From contig NZ_QVMK01000002.1 of the NCBI RefSeq assembly GCF_010500995.1, positions 67,429 to 131,428 of the forward strand: a stretch of DNA of 64,000 nucleotides, given 5' to 3'. Below the pieces are notes generated by a model. It searched no databases and was not told the DNA's origin. It worked only from the letters and a program-made list of their open reading frames with translations. The stretch comes from Bacteroides sp. 224 (GTDB lineage: Bacteria > Bacteroidota > Bacteroidia > Bacteroidales > Bacteroidaceae). Shown here piece after piece: positions 56,601 to 64,000 of the stretch (position 1 is the first letter of the stretch; each line of letters starts with the position of its first letter). Position numbers and translations under genes: made by a program.

Positions 56601-58500
56601 CCACATCAAACGTTTGCCGGTAGTTTTCTTCTCCGGATAAACCGCTTAAAGTTATGGTTCCTTTAGCTTCTCCTTTATATTTTCCATAAATCAGGATAGG
56701 GCGCTCTGCAAATACATCGGGTATACCTACAGGTTCTACATCGTACACATCGAATTCATCCCAGTCTACAGAAATATTAGTCAATACAGGTTCAGATATT
56801 TCATTGATGGCTTTTTGTCCTACTTTCTCTGCCTCGAAGAAGTTGGATACGATATACGGGGTTCCCATTCCGGCATGTGCCAGCCCTTCAATGATATATC
56901 GGTTTACACCCATCCCTATTCCAAAAGGAAACAGGTTGGCTTCGTTCAGATGATCGCGTACGTAATTGAAAGCCTCTTTTTCTACGGTTACAAATCCATC
57001 GGTAATCACCATAAAAGTACGGGAATAGCCTTCTGTTGCTTTAAAATTCATGGCATTTACCAGAGCCGGATAAAGGCGGGTACCACCACTCCCCTGCCTG
57101 CGGTCGATAACATTCATGGCTTTTTCTATATTTTCTTCGGTGGCGGGAAGTGATTCTTCATAAAGCATGGCATTGCTCGATTCAAACAACATCACATTAA
57201 AACGGTCGATAGGTCGAAGCGAGGTAACCAGGTTATAAATCAGCTTTTTAGATATATCCAAAGGTGTTCCTCCCATAGAGCCGGAAACGTCTATAATAAA
57301 TACATACTCGCGTGGAGGGATTTGATTCAAAGAAGGTTTCTTAGGAGGCTGAACCATCAACAGGAAGAAGTTTTCGTCTCCATGTTCGTAACGCAATAAG
57401 CCTGATTCTACTTTTCCTCCCTGCAACTCATATTGCAAAATATAATCGCGATCTCCCTGATAATCTTTCGGATTTGAAAGAGATACCACTGCCTGATCGG
57501 GCGAAGGAGACTCAATGGTCAGGTTATGAGACATACTGCTTATTTTCCGAATAGGCATACCTGCCTGAATAGTTGTCCGGATGAAGAACCCGGGAGTCTT
57601 ATCACTCTCAAGTTGATTGATGGAACGATCTACCCACTGTTCGCCCGACTCGGAATAACGGGGACCAACCACAGTTGGGTACACAAATTCATATTGTTTA
57701 TCTTCGTTCTCCAAAAGTTCGGTGTATTTCATTTCTACCACAATGGTATCTCCGGGCAGTATATTAGCCACATTCATCTGAAATACGTTTGGGCGATGCT
57801 GTTCCAACAGAGTAGTTGATTTGCCTTCTTCTTTCGCCTTCTCATATTCCTGACGGGCTTGTTCTTTCTTCTTTATTTTGGCTTCAATGCGTCTGTCTCC
57901 AATGGTCATAGCCATGCCATATACAGCCGCCCGGGTAGATCCGGGGAATACATATATGGCTTCCAGCGTATTTTCGCTTTCATTGATATAGATTTGTTTC
58001 ACACAAACATCCGCAATTACACCGGCAATATTTGCTTCCACATTGGTTTGTTTAAGCGGCATGTGCGCTTCGGTGGCAGCGCTGCTTTTTATCAGAAAGT
58101 AAGGAGATAGCGATTGGTCTTCTTTATAGCCTGTAACTTTCAAACTCTCGTCTTTCTCTTCCTTGGTATCTTTTTCTTTTTGAGGAAGAGCCTGTTTAAA
58201 CTTAAAATTCGATATGCGGTTAGTAGCCGGTTTAGAATTCGCTAAACTAATCACCATCTCCGAGGTCTTCATTCCTATAAATCTGAACTGAATGGTACTT
58301 CCCAGAGGGGCTGTAATTTCATAATATCCGTCTACATCGGTCAGGGTGCCGTTGGCTGTGTCTTTTTGCACCACATTACATCCAACTATCGGTTCTCCGT
58401 CGTTATCGCTGATTACTCCCGAAACAATACGCATCTCTTGCGAGAAGGTAGCTGTACAAATAAAGAGCAAAAATATGGTTTGTAATATCTTCATTTTCAT
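53602..58500 (-). CDS. VIT/vWA domain protein fused to a TonB-dependent receptor
   Basis: The 1632-residue protein begins with a signal peptide (1-20) and a CarboxypepD-regulatory-like domain (about 25-95). Residues about 130-290 are a VIT domain, and 398-570 a vWA domain with an intact MIDAS (D404-V-S-G-S408, later MVITDG). A vWA-type C-terminal segment follows (GLKYNLLTQYTSFLAVDEEVRT, 691-712), then a Ser-rich linker. Residues about 760-885 are a SusC-like plug (SLHLQGRVPGLQI, VRIRGGSSI, LVVVDGVPVEYS, ITVLKDASATTIYGSRATNGVLLVTTKK context), and 890-1632 the beta barrel ending in a Phe. No SusD gene is adjacent. Terminal Phe is typical of outer membrane barrels. Confidence 0.9.
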   Translation of the reverse strand: MKMKILQTIFLLFICTATFSQEMRIVSGVISDNDGEPIVGCNVVQKDTANGTLTDVDGYYEITAPLGSTIQFRFIGMKTSEMVISLANSKPATNRISNFKFKQALPQKEKDTKEEKDESLKVTGYKEDQSLSPYFLIKSSAATEAHMPLKQTNVEANIAGVIADVCVKQIYINESENTLEAIYVFPGSTRAAVYGMAMTIGDRRIEAKIKKKEQARQEYEKAKEEGKSTTLLEQHRPNVFQMNVANILPGDTIVVEMKYTELLENEDKQYEFVYPTVVGPRYSESGEQWVDRSINQLESDKTPGFFIRTTIQAGMPIRKISSMSHNLTIESPSPDQAVVSLSNPKDYQGDRDYILQYELQGGKVESGLLRYEHGDENFFLLMVQPPKKPSLNQIPPREYVFIIDVSGSMGGTPLDISKKLIYNLVTSLRPIDRFNVMLFESSNAMLYEESLPATEENIEKAMNVIDRRQGSGGTRLYPALVNAMNFKATEGYSRTFMVITDGFVTVEKEAFNYVRDHLNEANLFPFGIGMGVNRYIIEGLAHAGMGTPYIVSNFFEAEKVGQKAINEISEPVLTNISVDWDEFDVYDVEPVGIPDVFAERPILIYGKYKGEAKGTITLSGLSGEENYRQTFDVAKARQENNRALRYLWARNQIRYFDDYAQYYEGDTNGWSDMYGRHQRSPRQIEYVTNLGLKYNLLTQYTSFLAVDEEVRTPKQVEPVSAGSYKRSSGKSYSSKKRSSSPSPTNVTTPNIQLAEEASVLEEVVVSSGVIRRNAVGFVASCSTVSGTRIQVSPSLHLQGRVPGLQIAQTAGEPGDASRVRIRGGSSIMDNNEPLVVVDGVPVEYSALSQMNANDINDVTVLKDASATTIYGSRATNGVLLVTTKKPAYKNQSITWSSSFTVDTPNKLPELQREYAQGRPWNGTPLWNTEDEPFAWGPDVQSVNAPTYDAYDILETGYSLKNHLSFSGREGNYYYNFKVGNITQQGFIPKSKFSANSMGLRIGADAIKKISFDVDLKYKKTEGNRLQRGYNLSSVMRGILLTPPTFDNREWTLDDGSQRSAGSAADNPYWSVKNNAFSDEADRFTGSFNLKYKPTEMLSLNYLLSADYLSGEASSSLNEASVYRAPGQTMKREEEFKSIQSKLYAELRKSWDRVWINTMLGYEYNRSKRTIDRLDSYTSQYYPSQEGVTDISFERLYKRYSNAAFGKVSVGYEQIVTLEAAMRGEWSSINHIFLSAPSVGLNINLNRIIQNDTFSELRLRANVSRADKEIPLYMDPTYFNSTIYNLNDGASHFESREIKQESLKPETITHYEVGASIGLLNHRLTLSPSFYWKRGKDQLLPTQTVSYFLELENCGRFKTHGFELELSAWLMRRRKFSWNTEIIFSRERSRVTDLGGRKLMLAGVNNAVGAYAIEGQPLGVLYGTAYLRDEQGNMIIGPNGFPIVDYNPQVLGNPNPDWQLSWIHSLEYRNFSLSLSLDYKKGGKMWNGTRNTMNYYGTSQYSADHRNTTGYVFPGVSLYDGSVNDIPVNFNGDYINQNRWTRYGEYGVGEDGIEDASYIKLREISLGYRIPLKLFQRNTQLKLSIFATNILLFSKYKGVDPETNLTGASNGFGLDYFNIPGSKSIGMSLNWEF

Positions 58501-58514
58501 AAAAGCTTGTATTC

Positions 58515-59525
58515 CTATTTCATAATAAAATCTATGGGGTCAATGTCTATCACTGTATGTTCGGAGGTTTGCACCTGAATACTCTTTATATAAATACGAG
58601 TGTCTGAAGGCAAGTTTTGCAACCAATCTCGCTGTGCCCTCGAAAAGCGAGCCGATGTGGAACTAATTCCACTGACCAGGTCGTTTTTATCGGACATAAC
58701 AAACGATAGAATCCGGTAATTGCATTTCATATCTTCGGAAAACCAGAGTTCGAGCCGTCCCGAACGAATCAATTCCTCCTTCGTTATATAATCGCCTGTC
58801 AACTCGCGAATGGAAATATAGGGTTTATTCAAAGTTAAAACAGCAAACTTCTTCTGCTTGAATTCTTTCAGCGAGCCGTCGCGATGCAATACCCGTATGG
58901 ATAACAATGCTGTGCCTTCCTTCTCGGGACGAACAATGTAATTGGTTTTCTCGATGTTGGTGATGCTACCATTGTCGATAGACACTTCGATGTTGGCAAA
59001 CTCGTCTTCATCGTCGTAAATATTGATCGGGTTATCTGCCAGGGCATACAAGATGTCCAATTCTTCGTCTTGCGATATTGCTTCGGCTTCGGTCAACAAG
59101 GATAGTATGCCTACCGCACAGCCCGGTTTGCCTTGATCAAAAGACATCACTACTTCATACGTAGCGGCTTTGGGACAAGTAAAGTCAAATCGTTGTAAAT
59201 CGGTAGAGGTTTGCATGTCGAACGTGCTGCCTATCAACTTATCTTTTAAGTATAACTGTAGGATCACTCTGCCCGGATACTCCTCGGAGTTGCAGACGTT
59301 GAACCGATAGGTCATGTTTTTGCTTAATAAGACCGGATATTTAGCTACGGGAACTGCTTTCCCGCGTTCGGAGCCATCAAACTTTACCTTAAACTCGCGC
59401 AGGTACACGGCACCGGGGCCACTTTGCGCGGCTGCTTTCTCCACCAGTGTATGGTCGCACTGGGCACTCGTCTGTGTGTAACAGAAGCAGGCGAGGAGCA
59501 GACATAGTAAATGAATGTGTTTCAT
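58515..59525 (-). CDS. Exported protein of the receptor operon (336 aa)
   Basis: Signal peptide MKHIHLLCLLLACFCYTQTSAQ. The mature protein is beta-rich with no enzyme motif that I recognise; text such as SARFSRAQRDWLQNLPSDTRIYI at the end resembles Bacteroidota GldM-like C-terminal domains that contact the type IX or receptor machinery. It lies 14 bases after the STN gene, four genes into the same operon. Confidence 0.6.
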   Translation of the reverse strand: MKHIHLLCLLLACFCYTQTSAQCDHTLVEKAAAQSGPGAVYLREFKVKFDGSERGKAVPVAKYPVLLSKNMTYRFNVCNSEEYPGRVILQLYLKDKLIGSTFDMQTSTDLQRFDFTCPKAATYEVVMSFDQGKPGCAVGILSLLTEAEAISQDEELDILYALADNPINIYDDEDEFANIEVSIDNGSITNIEKTNYIVRPEKEGTALLSIRVLHRDGSLKEFKQKKFAVLTLNKPYISIRELTGDYITKEELIRSGRLELWFSEDMKCNYRILSFVMSDKNDLVSGISSTSARFSRAQRDWLQNLPSDTRIYIKSIQVQTSEHTVIDIDPIDFIMK

Positions 59526-59529
59526 AATC

Positions 59530-60729
59530 TCATTTTTTTGTATAAATATTGATCTCTGCAGAAATCTTCACGCTATAATTATGTCTCTCCATCTGAAACC
59601 ATTGGTGAGACAATGAATAATGCCAGGTATCACGTCCTTTCTTATCGGAATAGCCGATGCGCTGGCCGTAGTGTATGGACTTCGGACTATAGTCCGCATT
59701 CTTCCGTGAGGGTCGTTTTCCTATCTCAAAGAAATCCGAATCGCCGGCATAAAAGCTGTAGTCATTGGGGAATACTCCTTGCATGGCTACAAAAAAGCCA
59801 TCGGAAGGCACGTTGATCCGATATTCGGAAAGGTCTACGTCGAACCATCCGTCTGTATCTTGCGGGGGCTGCACCACCAGTATCTCGGGCAGTAAATCTT
59901 TTCCGGGAGATTGATGGAGCGTATCTTTCTCTAATACACGTACCCGAAAGGGTGCTTCCACATTCCCTTTATCGGAGAGGTAGTAACTTACTTTTCGGAT
60001 ATATCCGTTTACTTGTTTCTTATTATCAATGTATAGAGCAATCTGCTGGCCATGTGTATCCAAATAAATAGAACCACCTGTGAGTCTGCCACGATTACCC
60101 AAACTCTGATGTTTATGACGCGATTTCTTTCCTGCAATTACTACAGGGGCAATACTAACTGGTTTCTCTTTCAGATTAATAATCAACTCAGATTCTTCGA
60201 ATAAAGTTTCGGCTAAAAAGGTACGTCGTTCATATCCCAGATGCGAAGCCGTTAAGCTATCTGCCAATTCAGTTCCCGTTAATGTTAGTTCAAAAAAACC
60301 TCGATGATCGGTTACTACTCCTTTGGATTTTTCTTTAATTTGTAAAGTGGCATAAGAAATCGGTTGCCGGGTTTGCTCATCATAAATAGAGCCTTTCAGG
60401 GTGTATTCTCTGATTACCATGGTTCTTTTAGGGAAAAGAATCAGTTGCCCGGCATGTACAGTATAGGCTATTTTATAAGGGGCTATCAGCTTATTGAGTA
60501 TATTTATTAATAGTTGATCTTGTGCATGGAGGGTTACCGGAGCGCAGTCTGCAAAAAGATCGCTCGAATAGGATACGTGAATATCTGCTTTCTCTGCTAT
60601 CGTTTCTATAGCTTCTTCCATAGACAGGTTATCGAGTGCAAGGCTAATACGTTTCTCCAGAATCGTATTTTGCGCACCGACAGAGATGATCCCTATCCAA
60701 AAACCTACTATGATTGCTATTATTCTCAA
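59530..60729 (-). CDS. STN domain / CarboxypepD-like protein (399 aa)
   Basis: Signal peptide (1-20), then an STN (secretin/TonB short N-terminal) domain at about 25-100 (LDNLSMEEAIETIAEKADIHVSYSSDLF), then a CarboxypepD-regulatory-like domain (about 130-210) and an undefined C-terminal part. STN domains of TonB receptors contact FecR to transmit a substrate signal. Here STN is on a separate protein instead of the receptor itself. It lies between FecR and the receptor genes. Confidence 0.85.
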   Translation of the reverse strand: MRIIAIIVGFWIGIISVGAQNTILEKRISLALDNLSMEEAIETIAEKADIHVSYSSDLFADCAPVTLHAQDQLLINILNKLIAPYKIAYTVHAGQLILFPKRTMVIREYTLKGSIYDEQTRQPISYATLQIKEKSKGVVTDHRGFFELTLTGTELADSLTASHLGYERRTFLAETLFEESELIINLKEKPVSIAPVVIAGKKSRHKHQSLGNRGRLTGGSIYLDTHGQQIALYIDNKKQVNGYIRKVSYYLSDKGNVEAPFRVRVLEKDTLHQSPGKDLLPEILVVQPPQDTDGWFDVDLSEYRINVPSDGFFVAMQGVFPNDYSFYAGDSDFFEIGKRPSRKNADYSPKSIHYGQRIGYSDKKGRDTWHYSLSHQWFQMERHNYSVKISAEINIYTKK

Positions 60730-61237
60730 AACTGTTTTTTCTTATAAGACAATGGTTAAAGTGAAGCCCCCTAAAAAGGGAAGGAGTTTTTTATGAATGG
60801 AGTATTTGTTTTTTTGTTTTGAGTTATTTTTGAACCACAGATTAACACAGATTAGCGCAGATTAAATTTTTAAAATATCAAGATAGGCAGCGTACAAACT
60901 CTAAATTTGAAAAATCTGCGCTAATCTGCGCTAATCTGCGGTTCAATTTTCCTTCATTTCTTATTCGGTTTAAGCAAAATACCCTGTTTCGCAAAAAACA
61001 AATAACTCCCATACATAATCCTCAGCTTGCATAATTCCCTTTTTTGTATTATATTTGATACCCTTTACTAAATCTCATTCTCGCTCTCTTTGCAACCAAC
61101 CGGTTAGTTTACATCCCATGTAGTTACAGCTTACATCCCCATGTAGTTGGGGAATACATGCCCATGTAGTTGATCCTCATGTAGTCGCACCTTAGTGTAC
61201 TATCCTTAAGATGTTTAGGTATGTACCTTTAGGATAC
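60730..61237. other. Intergenic region with inverted and tandem repeats
   Basis: No gene is seen in about 500 bases. A long inverted repeat is at 60834-60944 and tandem repeats are at 61117-61186 and 61200-61277 (separate entries). The STN gene promoter must lie here but no good TTTG/TAnnTTTG pair was found on the minus strand. Confidence 0.5.
60834..60944. repeat. Inverted repeat built on AGATTA/TAATCT words
   Basis: The left arm (60834-60865) contains two CAGATTA-type words; the right arm (60909-60944) is its approximate reverse complement with three TAATCTGCG words. The central 40 bases are AT-rich. Such AACCACAGATTA repeats are common in Bacteroides intergenic DNA and would form a long RNA hairpin. 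Confidence 0.7.
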
Positions 61238-61277
61238 TTAAGTATATACCTTTGCACTGCTTAAGTATATACCTTTG
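61117..61277. repeat. Two short tandem-repeat families at the 3' end of fecR
   Basis: CATGTAGTT occurs at 61117-61125, 61140-61148, 61163-61171 and, with a last-base change, 61178-61186, mostly about 23 bases apart. CTTAAGTATATACCTTTG occurs exactly at 61237-61254 and 61260-61277, with a more diverged copy near 61206-61230. The second family covers the last 13 codons of fecR, which are read in two different frames of the same unit. Confidence 0.8.
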
Positions 61278-62119
61278 GAAGTTCTATCTATACGGATTTG
61301 CAATGTGATTTCTATAATTTGCAATATATCTTCCAGGCTTAACTGCTCGAACGTGCTTGTTAGTTGCAATTCGGCAATAGCACTATCCACACTTATCGAA
61401 GTTTGATAAGCATTTTCTATTACTCTGACTGCCTCCTTCAAAGGAGTTTGTTTAAATACCAGCCTTTTGGTTTTCCAGGCAAGTGCGTTCGGGTCGGGGT
61501 GTTCGTTCTTCTCTAACTTTTGTTCGGTAAGACGACAGATTCCCTGCTCTCCTTTTTTGAGTTCTATATAATCCGGTTTCTTTTCGGTCATTAGATTGAC
61601 TATTCCGGTGGCTACGGTTACTACCACTTCCTCCTCGGTCTGAAGAGCTTTTATGGAGAAAGAGGTACCTACTACCCGTGTCTGAGTGCCTTTGGCATGT
61701 ATAATGAAAGGTTGATTGGCATTGGGAGCTATATCAAAAAAGGCTTCTCCCTCCAGGTATATTTCGCGAGCTTCCCCGGTAAATACTTCCGGATATTGAA
61801 GAGTGGAGGAATGGTTCAACACTACTTTACTACCATCTGGCAATGCATATTCAAGCGTTTCAGAGGTATTGGTATGTAGGGCAAGGAATAGAGCCACAGG
61901 AATCTCATCCGGCGTATTCCGATTCCAAACCGTAACTATACTTATAATAAGTATGGCTGCTACGGCGGCAGCACTCACCCAAGCAAAGATACGTTTCGGA
62001 CGTTTCTTCTGCTTATCATCAATCCGACGATTCACCTTCCGCAAGGCTTGCTCCACATCCGGAGTAAAATCATCGGATAAATAGTGGGTGATCTGTTCGT
62101 ATGGTGTTTCTTCTTTCAT
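61238..62119 (-). CDS. FecR-type anti-sigma factor
   Basis: Cytoplasmic N-terminal anti-sigma domain (about 1-40, basic), a transmembrane helix at about 47-66 (WVSAAAVAAILIISIVTVW), then the periplasmic FecR domain with LPDGSKVVLNHSSTLQYPEVF, REIYLEGEAFFDI, PFIIHAKGTQTRVVGTSF. The C-terminal domain (LKEAVRVIENAY) would contact an STN domain. Its 3' end lies in a tandem repeat that adds SSAKVYT as the last residues. It lies 31 bases after the sigma gene. Confidence 0.93.
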   Translation of the reverse strand: MKEETPYEQITHYLSDDFTPDVEQALRKVNRRIDDKQKKRPKRIFAWVSAAAVAAILIISIVTVWNRNTPDEIPVALFLALHTNTSETLEYALPDGSKVVLNHSSTLQYPEVFTGEAREIYLEGEAFFDIAPNANQPFIIHAKGTQTRVVGTSFSIKALQTEEEVVVTVATGIVNLMTEKKPDYIELKKGEQGICRLTEQKLEKNEHPDPNALAWKTKRLVFKQTPLKEAVRVIENAYQTSISVDSAIAELQLTSTFEQLSLEDILQIIEITLQIRIDRTSKGIYLSSAKVYT

Positions 62120-62150
62120 AATCTTATGACAGTTCTCAAATAGATATCCC

Positions 62151-62720
62151 CTAAAAAAACAGATAAAAGAATAAGAGGACTAATAGTTTCTGCAATTTAG
62201 GATAAAGATGTTCTCGCAATTTTCGCAGGGCAATGCTCATCTGGTTCTCGACGGTTTTCTCCGATATATTAAGATAAGCGGCTAATTCTTCGTAGGTAAG
62301 CCCTTCTTGTTTGCAGAGAATAAAGATCTCCCGGCATTTCTCGGGCAATTCTTTCACGCCGGTTTGTATTAGTTCCGATATTTCGGCATCAGACATTGTC
62401 TCGCTATCTTCGCAAGTGTTTATCTGTGATGAATACTCCTCTAAATGATGTTGTTCGGTTTGCTTCTTTTGAATAGCGTTTAATGTATAATTGCGGGAAG
62501 ATTTATATAAATAGGCTTTCACAGAAGTGTTTATATGCAACGTTGGGGCCTTCTCCCATAAACCGACGAACATATCTTGCACACATTCTTCTGCCTCTTC
62601 CCGAGAAAGGCAAATAATATAGGAGAAGCGACATAAAGACACATAATACCTGCGGAAAAGTGTATCGAAGGCGGCTCTGTTCTGTTGTTTTATCTCGTTA
62701 AATAATTCTATATCGTCCAA
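62151..62720 (-). CDS. ECF sigma factor (operon partner of FecR)
   Basis: 189 residues with region 2 (AAFDTLFRRYYVSLCRFSYII, EECVQDMFVGLWEK) and region 4 (LPEKCREIFILCKQEGLTYEELAAYLNISEKTVENQMSIALRKLREHL). A Bacteroidota-type hydrophobic C-terminus (LLVLLFFYLFF) follows. It activates the receptor operon when FecR is released by the outer membrane signal. Confidence 0.93.
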   Translation of the reverse strand: MDDIELFNEIKQQNRAAFDTLFRRYYVSLCRFSYIICLSREEAEECVQDMFVGLWEKAPTLHINTSVKAYLYKSSRNYTLNAIQKKQTEQHHLEEYSSQINTCEDSETMSDAEISELIQTGVKELPEKCREIFILCKQEGLTYEELAAYLNISEKTVENQMSIALRKLREHLYPKLQKLLVLLFFYLFF

Positions 62721-62838
62721 ACTACAAAGGTTTCAATGATTTGTTTATGTAATCCGGCCGCTAAGATAATTATTAATTAGAAACTCCACCGCCGTTAGCA
62801 GGTGTATTCTTATCACAATGAGGAATGGAGGGGGTATT

Positions 62839-63087
62839 TTAAGCTATTTCCAATGTTTGGAACAAGCGTTTTTTAAGTTCTTCGTTTTCTTCGGTTGGGA
62901 GCATATATGTTTCATCTTCCCCAAGTAGAATAGCTTTGGCAATCTCTGCCTCTTTTGCCAATGCAGAATATTCCTTCAAAAGATTCTCCCACTGACTGGC
63001 AGCTTCTGAAGGAATATTCAAAGCATAGCAAATAAATTCATTATCCTTTAGTAGATCTTCTACCCTATAATTTACCCTGTAATTCAC
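62839..63087 (-). CDS. Short anti-sigma-like protein (82 aa)
   Basis: VEDLLKDNEFICYALNIPSEAASQWENLLKEYSALAKEAEIAKAILL resembles the N-terminal anti-sigma domain of Bacteroidota FecR proteins, but the protein stops after 82 residues with no transmembrane or FecR domain. It follows the 63153 sigma gene by 65 bases. It may be a cytoplasmic anti-sigma factor, or a remnant of a FecR gene. Confidence 0.55.
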   Translation of the reverse strand: MNYRVNYRVEDLLKDNEFICYALNIPSEAASQWENLLKEYSALAKEAEIAKAILLGEDETYMLPTEENEELKKRLFQTLEIA

Positions 63088-63152
63088 GCTATTGATACAT
63101 TGTTATATCATATAGACGCACCTATTTTCTGTTTGTACTCAACTAATATTTA

Positions 63153-63758
63153 TTATTTTGCAATACTACGAAGTTTTACCAATCCGCGATGCATCAAATT
63201 TCTTACCGACTGGTAATTCATACTCATAATTTCGCAAATATCTTCGTATTTTCTTTCTTCTATATAATAAAGCGTCAGTGCTTCGCGCTGGCGGGGAGAG
63301 AGTTGCCCCATCAAATGCTTTATCATGCGTCCTTCCACACGTTCTTGCTCTGCTTTCAGATATTTTTTTTCAATATCATCAGTAGCAACAGGATCAACAT
63401 CTTCAATAGCGGCAGTCGACATATTAATACGTTTACGTACCTCATCACAGATTTTATTCTTTAAAGAAATAAAGATGTATGATTTAAAGTTCTCGATAGA
63501 ACCAAGATCACCTCTCCTTGTGTATACCTTTACAAATACATCATGTATACAATCTTTCAGTAATTCTTTATCATTAGTAAGCCTATACCCGTAGTTATAT
63601 AATACATTTATATATAAATCATACAAGCGGGAAAAAGCCATGGGATCACCAGCTTGAAATGCATTTAGTAACTGAGTGGTAAGGTCAGCCCTCTCATCTA
63701 CATTGGATTGAATTGCTCTTGTCGACTCCATTATCACTTGATTTATTGGGTTTTCCAT
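63153..63758 (-). CDS. Second ECF sigma factor
   Basis: 201 residues with region 2 (MAFSRLYDLYINVLYNYGYRL, DCIHDVFVKVYTRR) and region 4 (LSPRQREALTLYYIEERKYEDICEIMSMNYQSVRNLMHRGLVKLRS). The N-terminal 25 residues are extra. A TAACTTTG -7-like box lies at 63773-63766 on the minus strand only seven bases upstream of the start, so the mRNA may be nearly leaderless. Confidence 0.92.
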   Translation of the reverse strand: MENPINQVIMESTRAIQSNVDERADLTTQLLNAFQAGDPMAFSRLYDLYINVLYNYGYRLTNDKELLKDCIHDVFVKVYTRRGDLGSIENFKSYIFISLKNKICDEVRKRINMSTAAIEDVDPVATDDIEKKYLKAEQERVEGRMIKHLMGQLSPRQREALTLYYIEERKYEDICEIMSMNYQSVRNLMHRGLVKLRSIAK

Positions 63759-63913
63759 GATAATGCAAAGTTAAGAGGAGTGCCTGTCGGCGGCTGGGAA
63801 AATTTGATTGCAGGACAGAAAAAATCAGTACTATGTTGAAGAACAGCTTTTTACCAGAAATTACCAGTTTCAAATTAAAAAGCTGTTCTAAATATTAAGC
63901 TTAACTTTTAGGG

Positions 63914-64000
63914 TTATTTTTTATAGAACCAGTACACGCCTACCTTTCCTTTAGGTGCTTCGAAGGTATACTTTCCATTGATTTTCAACGATTTATAAAC
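63914..64000 (-). CDS. C-terminal end of a host gene (partial)
   Basis: The minus strand is open from the right edge to TAA at 63914-63916, giving 28 residues ending GKVGVYWFYKK. Only the tail is in view, so no function is assigned. The gene would be transcribed toward the sigma gene. Confidence 0.5.
   Translation of the reverse strand, partial: VYKSLKINGKYTFEAPKGKVGVYWFYKK

Overview
The window is Bacteroidota DNA, most likely a gut Bacteroides. Two things show this. Promoters fit the Bacteroides pattern TTTG-N19/20-TAnnTTTG, for example at 19270-19300, 44838-44868, 45345-45376 and 48165-48195. The right end also carries SusC-like TonB receptor, FecR and ECF sigma genes of Bacteroides type. 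About 1-52.8 kb is one large prophage, cut off at the left window edge. From about 53.5 kb to the end is host chromosome, visibly richer in G+C.

Structural module (1-14.8 kb, all minus strand): in transcription order it encodes a portal (DUF935 / Mu gp29 type), a MuF-like head protein, a Mu gpG-like morphogenesis protein, a neck or terminator candidate, a ClpP-type protease fused to a scaffold, the major capsid protein, a sheath, a tube, a tail assembly chaperone with a -1 frameshift extension, a tape measure, and two baseplate or hub proteins. This is a Mu-like contractile-tailed (myovirus) particle. No terminase gene lies upstream of the portal or anywhere else visible.

DNA metabolism and lysis candidates (15-24.4 kb, plus strand): a DUF4494-like protein, dUTPase, an HNH homing endonuclease, NAD-dependent DNA ligase, a minimal tyrosine recombinase, several small membrane proteins, a lysozyme-like lipoprotein and thioredoxin. 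Replication (24.5-27.7 kb): an initiator-like gene that contains a symmetric iteron array and an adjacent AT-rich tract, a lambda-O-like origin layout.

Accessory region (28-49.4 kb, plus strand): a long train of small, acidic, mostly unrecognised genes, often overlapping. Among them are a cytosine-C5 methyltransferase with a tandem-repeat recognition region, a PAPS-reductase-like PP-loop ATPase, a Tad2-like (DUF2829) anti-Thoeris protein, a cassette of two double-HTH regulators with separate promoters plus membrane protein and lipoprotein, a stand-alone MutS domain I protein, and an RNase H.

Translation cassette (49.8-52 kb): five tRNAs and a tmRNA. The first tRNA is initiator-like (C1-A72 mismatch, CAU anticodon). 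The tmRNA has an unusually long reading frame (about 34 codons if it resumes at the predicted Gly codon) ending in Ala-Ala-Ala.

Host part (53.6-64 kb, all minus strand): an ECF sigma gene with a very short anti-sigma-like partner; then a second sigma, FecR, an STN-domain protein, an exported protein, and a 1632-residue protein that joins a VIT/vWA module to a complete TonB-dependent receptor. This looks like a cell-surface signalling and uptake locus in which the STN signalling domain is on a separate protein from the receptor.
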